A stretch of 64,000 nucleotides of DNA from Tritrichomonas musculus (Eukaryota > Parabasalia > Tritrichomonadida > Tritrichomonadidae). The translations under genes and the position numbers were made by a program. Positions 59,643 through 64,000 of the stretch are shown here, piece by piece. The notes beneath the pieces are model-generated. The model was given only the letters and a program-made list of their open reading frames with translations, had not been told where the DNA came from and did not search any database. Positions within the stretch are counted from its first letter, which is position 1. Every line of letters starts with the position of its first letter. The stretch is taken from contig JAPFFF010000006.1 in the NCBI GenBank assembly GCA_039105265.1, positions 4,340,001 through 4,404,000 on the forward strand, in the 5' to 3' direction.

Positions 59643-59706
59643 TTTCGCTTAGCTAATAAAGGGAATTTCGCCTAGCTAATAAAGAACAGTTCACTCAGCT
59701 GATAAG
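59643..59706 (+). repeat. ~23-bp tandem repeat, three units
   Basis: TTTCGCTTAGCTAATAAAGG, TTTCGCCTAGCTAATAAAGA and TTCACTCAGCTGATAAGG follow one another with a 23-24 base period, the same period as the array at 59261. Confidence 0.6.
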
Positions 59707-59805
59707 GCTACCTCAAAACAAACAGATTAATAATCATTATATAAAAAAAATTTTTTTAAAATATAAATTTCAATTAAGATAAAAAATAATTTTTATTAAC
59801 TATGA

Positions 59806-60960
59806 CTATTATTTCTTTTTTCTTTTCTTTTTCTTTCTTTTTTTGAATTGATAATTCACTTGCCAGTTCAAAACTAGACATTCTAAGTTGCGCAGTGCTC
59901 ACAAATACATCTGAATCAATCGAATCAGCATTTAGATCAATAACTTTTAAAACATGCTTAATTAATGTTTTAAAACATAATGAATATTCATTATCCTTTA
60001 TATTTGGATATAGAAAAATAACTTCTTTAAGAGTTTCATAAAACTTCTTTTTTATATAGGTGTCCCTTTGAGTGTCTTCATCTGTAAAACATTCATTTAA
60101 TTCTTCTTCATTGTAATCTGTTTGAGAAAATGTAAAATCTTTTTTGTGCTGACCTTTTTTTTATTTCTTATTGGAAGTTCCTTCTTCGGTGATTTAAAAT
60201 CGATCGTCATATGATAAGTCTAAATCAATTGGAAGTTCATATGTAAAACATTTCATAAGGTCAACAATGAATGCAGTGTAAGCATCTCTTTGAACTTGCT
60301 GAACACCTTTTTTAATTATCAATTTTGAAGTGGACTTTTCAATATTGTTTTCAAAATGAATATTAGAAGAAAATTTACAACTTTTTACTCAAATCATTTC
60401 TCGCATATTCATCAACTTTCTTAGCTCTTGTTAAAGCATTATTTGTTACTTCTTTCACTTTTTCTTCTTTCTCATTTTTATTATCCTATTTCTTGAGCAC
60501 CAAAACTCTTTTTATTTTTTTTACACGGTAACATTTTTTTGAAATACATTTTGTTAAACTTATGAGTAGTTAAAGCATCTAATTCTTCTTTATGCTAAAA
60601 ATTAAATGAATTAAATTCATCTATTGAAAAGTATTATCTGGTACCTTTCCATCAGGCATTCGTTTTGCTATATCTTGTGCTTTATCTCCAACAAAAGGGA
60701 GACCATCTCGATTTTTTGACCAATTCGTCCAGTATTTTCTGATATCCAATGAATTGAAGTACTGGCTGCTGAACCGATTTTCTCAACCAATTGTTGATAC
60801 TTTAAAATGAAAGAATGAAATTCTTCTCTATCTAGATTCAATATCTTCGTTTTTGATTTAAGTCTTCATGAGAAGATACAATTAGCTCATTGCAAGTAAA
60901 CTTCATTAACTTTATATCCTCCATTCTTCACAACATTATCTAATATATAGTTTATTCATA
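59806..60960 (-). pseudogene. Decayed gene with a TFIIS-central-like end
   Basis: On the minus strand, protein-like fragments in shifting frames: LDREEFHSFILKYQQLVEK and SAASTSIHWISENTGRIGQK, then DGLPFVGDKAQDIAKRMPDG (about 60830-60640), VQQVQRDAYTAFIVDLMKCF (about 60300), and finally an open stretch of over 100 codons to 59806 without any ATG near its start (TDYNEEELNECFTDEDTQRD ... LIKHVLKVIDLNADSIDSDV ... RMSSFELASEL). The last part resembles the central domain of TFIIS-type transcription factors, in which a helical bundle ends in a Met-Ser-x-x-Glu-Leu-Ala-Ser motif. Multiple stops and frame changes mark it as a relic. The family assignment is tentative. Confidence 0.45.
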
Positions 60961-61336
60961 TATCATTCATATATCTAATCAAATACATGTTTTTGTTTAT
61001 GAAAGGCTTAGTTTATTTCATTTACTTTGTTTGATGGAATCTGTTCATTTATTTCACAAACAAAACACATTGAATCATCATCTCTAAAACTATTTATTTG
61101 ATTGGATGTTACTCTTTCAATCAAACACTCATACAACATAATGTTCAATATCATTGTTTCGTTTATGTGAATTTTAAATTTCCAAATTGCTATCTATATT
61201 GAAATATAAGAAAATTCCTGATCATTTTATGATTCATTACTGGATCAAATGAATTTTTTCATATAAAATTTTATTTTTTGAAAAAGTTGAAATAACGTTT
61301 TTTTTAAATGTCCGTTTATTGTGAAGTTTGAGAAAA
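60961..61336. other. AT-rich intergenic region
   Basis: A 376-bp spacer upstream of the CH-domain gene. No strong initiator match is seen before the 61337 ATG. Confidence 0.5.
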
Positions 61337-63250
61337 ATGTTTTCACGAAGCGTTCTTCGATGGCTTCAAACAATCGATCTTTCTCAGTCATATTCGAATG
61401 TACCCGCAGACTTTGCTAGTGGTTACCTTGTTGCCGAGATTGTAGCACGTTATATACCTTCGGTATCCACAGCGTGCTTTTCAAATTTTTTGAGCATAAA
61501 AATGCGAACTGATAATTGGAATCAATTAATGAAAATTTTTATATCAAATCGTATACCAATTACACAAGTTATGGTTGACGACGTTATCAAAAAAAAGGAA
61601 GGAGCTGCAGTAAAACTCATTGAAACACTTTATACTACTTTCACAAAAAGAACACCATGTCATGCTGAAATTGGCACAATTTCTACCAAAATGCCAGAAC
61701 AAAAAAGTGATGTTTCTGTATTACCTCCTCCAGATTTGCCGAAACCACCAGAAGAACCGACTGTTGAAGCTCCTCCAGTAATTCCAAAACGACAAAGGTT
61801 TATTGGAGCATCATCTACACAGAAAAATGGATCTAGCACAGATTTAACACCAATTTCATTTGAATCAGCATCAGTTGTTAAAAGTGGGCCAGGATTTTTA
61901 CAACTTCGAAATCAAAATACACCATCATCACAACCAATGAACGATAAAGCGCTTGAAAATGCAGTTGAAGGTGTTCAAAAGAATAATACACCTGAATCAA
62001 TTCAAACATTTGTTAAATGTATAGATGATCCTGAACATTTACAAAAATTCTTTGGAAGCTATCCATCAGATTTAGTTATTAAATTATTAAAAATGGCGGC
62101 TCCCCATATACCACAAGAAATGTCGCCTTTTATTATTGATGCTGTTGGTGAAATTTTTATTCCAACGGCTGAATTAAGCTCAGTATCAGTTAATGATTTA
62201 GTTGATTTTATTTTTGCTCAACCGTCAAACGATCCATTTACTCATCATTTCTTACTATCAAAATTATTAGAGGTTACAGATAGATCTCAAGTTGCAAAAG
62301 CACTTTATTCATTTGTGCAAAAAGAGACTCAATTTTCTAAAGTATTATGTCAGTATTGTCTTCAAAAAGTTTCAGAATTCCAGAATAATGATCCATTTTA
62401 TGTTTTACCTGATGCTGTTGATAGACTTTTGGAATTTGATAGAAGTGGAGCAATTCAGATGATATCTCTATTTAAACCTACAAATGATCCAGAAAAAGAC
62501 ATAATTCTTTCAAATCTATATATACATGCGGTTCCAGAATGTATGAATGAAATCAAAGGTATGTTGCAACAAGGGGATCATGCAATTGTTGCACATATTA
62601 TTGATGATATTTGCAACAAACAAACCTTATCCAAAGAAGATTTGGTTTCATTACTTTTATCTCTACCAAATGCAAACGTTGTTTTGACCAACGAGTTTAC
62701 CGTTGTTTATAAAGGCGAAACTATTGTGATATCACCTATAATTAAGAAATTAAACTCATATGAATTAGTTGGAATTATTTGTCAAACAATAATTGATACT
62801 TCACCAGAAGAGCTCAGCCAAAACGAAATTGCTTTGCTTGATGTTTTGATGAAGAACGTTGATCCATCTAATCGAGATGGAAATCTTGCAAACAATGGAA
62901 CTCCTCAACAATGGACTCAAGTATTCCAGACTTTGAACGAGTTTTTGTATCTTGCGTTTTGCGATATTAATTGTTGCAAACAAGCTACTGATGTTTGCTT
63001 GACTTTTTACAAAATATTACAGAATGATGTTTTTAGTACCTTTTCAAACTTATTTAAGGCTTTGAATTTTGTTTTTCCGACAACGTGCCCAGCGTTTTGT
63101 AAATCAACATCAATTGAATTTTTGCAAAATGCTGCTGAAATTAGTAACCCATTTTCACAATCTATTTTGAAATTATTAATGAATTTCCCACCAAAGACTT
63201 ATTCAGATTTAGATAAACTTGTTGCTCATTTGAAGAAAGTTCGTAAATAA
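61337..63250 (+). CDS. CH-domain protein of the SPEF1/SPATA4 type
   Basis: A 637-residue protein; the ATG at 61337 is used rather than an upstream TTG. Residues 1-105 form a calponin-homology domain of the CH_2 class: VLRWLQTIDLSQSYSNVPAD, FASGYLVAEIVARYIP, KMRTDNWNQLMKIF and a final helix. SPEF1 (CLAMP) and SPATA4 carry this domain and associate with microtubules of cilia and flagella, including the central apparatus. A Pro-rich linker (~135-165) follows. Residues 215-637 are an alpha-helical solenoid without recognised family, much longer than in SPATA4. It is probably an axonemal or cytoskeletal protein, fitting other flagellar-type genes in the window. The stop is TAAA. Confidence 0.85.
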   Translation: MFSRSVLRWLQTIDLSQSYSNVPADFASGYLVAEIVARYIPSVSTACFSNFLSIKMRTDNWNQLMKIFISNRIPITQVMVDDVIKKKEGAAVKLIETLYTTFTKRTPCHAEIGTISTKMPEQKSDVSVLPPPDLPKPPEEPTVEAPPVIPKRQRFIGASSTQKNGSSTDLTPISFESASVVKSGPGFLQLRNQNTPSSQPMNDKALENAVEGVQKNNTPESIQTFVKCIDDPEHLQKFFGSYPSDLVIKLLKMAAPHIPQEMSPFIIDAVGEIFIPTAELSSVSVNDLVDFIFAQPSNDPFTHHFLLSKLLEVTDRSQVAKALYSFVQKETQFSKVLCQYCLQKVSEFQNNDPFYVLPDAVDRLLEFDRSGAIQMISLFKPTNDPEKDIILSNLYIHAVPECMNEIKGMLQQGDHAIVAHIIDDICNKQTLSKEDLVSLLLSLPNANVVLTNEFTVVYKGETIVISPIIKKLNSYELVGIICQTIIDTSPEELSQNEIALLDVLMKNVDPSNRDGNLANNGTPQQWTQVFQTLNEFLYLAFCDINCCKQATDVCLTFYKILQNDVFSTFSNLFKALNFVFPTTCPAFCKSTSIEFLQNAAEISNPFSQSILKLLMNFPPKTYSDLDKLVAHLKKVRK

Positions 63251-63567
63251 ACTATATTGTAAAATAACGTTTTTTCAATTCATTTTTTCTGAAAATATTT
63301 GATCATTACGTTTACTTTTAATAATTGCAAATTCATAATCTGAGTTCCAATTCGTCAAACATTTGGAAAGATTAAAGCAAAATACGCACAAGCACATACA
63401 ATCAAACAAAAAATGAATTATTTTATTTTAAAAAAGTTTTATCCTTGATTCAATCAATATCTTAATCTCTTCAGTAAAAGAATAAAAAATTCAAAAAAAT
63501 AGAAAAAAAGAATACAAAAGATATGATTAGTAAATGAATATCGATATTTAAAAAAAAATATATAAAA
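63251..63567. other. AT-rich spacer between convergent genes
   Basis: A 317-bp spacer between the ends of the CH-domain gene and histone H2B. No features seen. Confidence 0.5.
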
Positions 63568-63954
63568 TTACTCTGCATTAAATTTGGCAACAGCTTTGGT
63601 ACCTTCTGAAACAGCGTGCTTTGCAAGATCTCCTGGGAGAACAAGACGGACAGCTGTTTGAATTTCACGTGAACCGAGTGTGTTACGGTCGTTCATGTCG
63701 ACAAGGCGGGCACCTTCTTGAGCGATACGTTCGAATATATCAGTAACAAATGAGTTCATAACCATCATTGCTTTGTTTGAGATACCAATATCTGGGTGAA
63801 CTTGTTTAAGAACTTTGAAGATGTATGATGAGAAAGTTTCACTCCTCTTCTTATGACGAAGCTTCTTGTCTTTAGCGGCTCCTTCAGCTGCTTCTCCTTC
63901 AGCAGCTGGCTTCTTTTCAGTTGGTGTTTTTGATGCTGGCTTTTTGCTAGACAT
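63568..63954 (-). CDS. H2B: Histone H2B
   Basis: A 128-residue histone H2B. The first ~35 residues are the Lys/Ala-rich tail, with more Glu than in animal H2B. The histone fold follows: [80 protein letters not shown], all hallmark H2B segments. It packages DNA as an H2A-H2B dimer in the nucleosome. The gene is clearly richer in G and C at third positions than its neighbours, as expected for high expression. A good initiator sits directly before the ATG. In trichomonads histone genes often lie in divergent pairs, so an H2A gene just beyond 64000 is possible but not visible. Confidence 0.98.
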   Translation of the reverse strand: MSSKKPASKTPTEKKPAAEGEAAEGAAKDKKLRHKKRSETFSSYIFKVLKQVHPDIGISNKAMMVMNSFVTDIFERIAQEGARLVDMNDRNTLGSREIQTAVRLVLPGDLAKHAVSEGTKAVAKFNAE

Positions 63955-63967
63955 TAATCAAGAATGA
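63955..63967 (-). promoter_or_regulatory. Initiator element of histone H2B
   Basis: TCATTCTTGATTA on the minus strand ends directly at the ATG and fits 11 of 13 positions of the trichomonad initiator TCAYTWYTCATTA. Transcription is expected to start at the A of TCA, giving a leader of about 11 bases. Confidence 0.75.
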
Positions 63968-64000
63968 AGTGTTGATGCTTTATTAAAACTTTTTGTTAAC

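Larger units (their letters stand above)
58801..59805. other. Spacer with minisatellites and a hairpin
   Basis: AT-rich, with three short tandem arrays (17-bp and 23-bp units, listed separately) and a perfect hairpin at 59500-59526. No genes. Confidence 0.6.

Overview
The window looks like nuclear DNA of a parabasalid protist, most probably a Tritrichomonas-like trichomonad. The DNA is very AT-rich. Genes are single uninterrupted reading frames on both strands, use TAA, TAG and TGA as stops, and are separated by AT-rich spacers. Two genes carry a close match to the trichomonad initiator (consensus TCAYTWYTCATTA) directly before the ATG. The gene families also fit: ankyrin proteins of the DUF3447 type, BspA-like leucine-rich repeats, Sel1-repeat protein kinases, transmembrane proteins with an NPxY-type tail, and flagellar proteins. 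Species identity is an inference, because no rRNA or other species marker is present.

Layout. 1-14.5 kb holds the 3' end of a BAR-like coiled-coil gene, two coiled-coil proteins, a MATE transporter, a small three-helix membrane protein, a low-complexity basic protein, a large acidic protein ending in a GH13 alpha-amylase fold that has lost its nucleophile, and a small protein kinase. 15.5-21 kb holds a Kelch/coiled-coil protein and an alpha-solenoid protein. 21.4-26.1 kb is a gene graveyard, with a decayed DUF3447 ankyrin/BspA-like LRR gene running into a decayed Sel1/kinase gene on the other strand. 26.2-36.5 kb holds an inverted-repeat element, a repeat-stalk surface protein, a double pseudokinase and a membrane-anchored phospholipase B-like protein. 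37.3-42.5 kb is one 1719-residue orphan helical protein. 42.6-45.4 kb has no genes and is made almost entirely of two abutting elements with terminal inverted repeats (TIRs). 45.8-53.8 kb is gene-dense: an intact DUF3447 ankyrin protein, a WBP4-like zinc finger, a redox-dead ER thioredoxin protein, a discoidin-domain protein, a C2-like protein and a PIH/CS-domain protein. 53.8-61.3 kb is repeat-rich, with one Tudor-knot/chromo-barrel gene, several short TIR elements, minisatellites and two decayed genes. 61.3-64 kb holds a CH-domain flagellar-type protein and histone H2B.

There is no operon logic; genes appear to be independent transcription units. Themes that recur are flagellar or cytoskeletal proteins (SPEF1/SPATA4-type CH domain, PIH/CS protein, coiled coils), surface and secretory proteins, and signalling pseudoenzymes. 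The most unusual content is non-coding: at least five different inverted-repeat element families, most with clear target-site duplications. One is a 347-bp foldback with a GC-rich apex and an 18-bp flanking direct repeat. Another carries a 52-codon reading frame that is partly conserved between its two copies.
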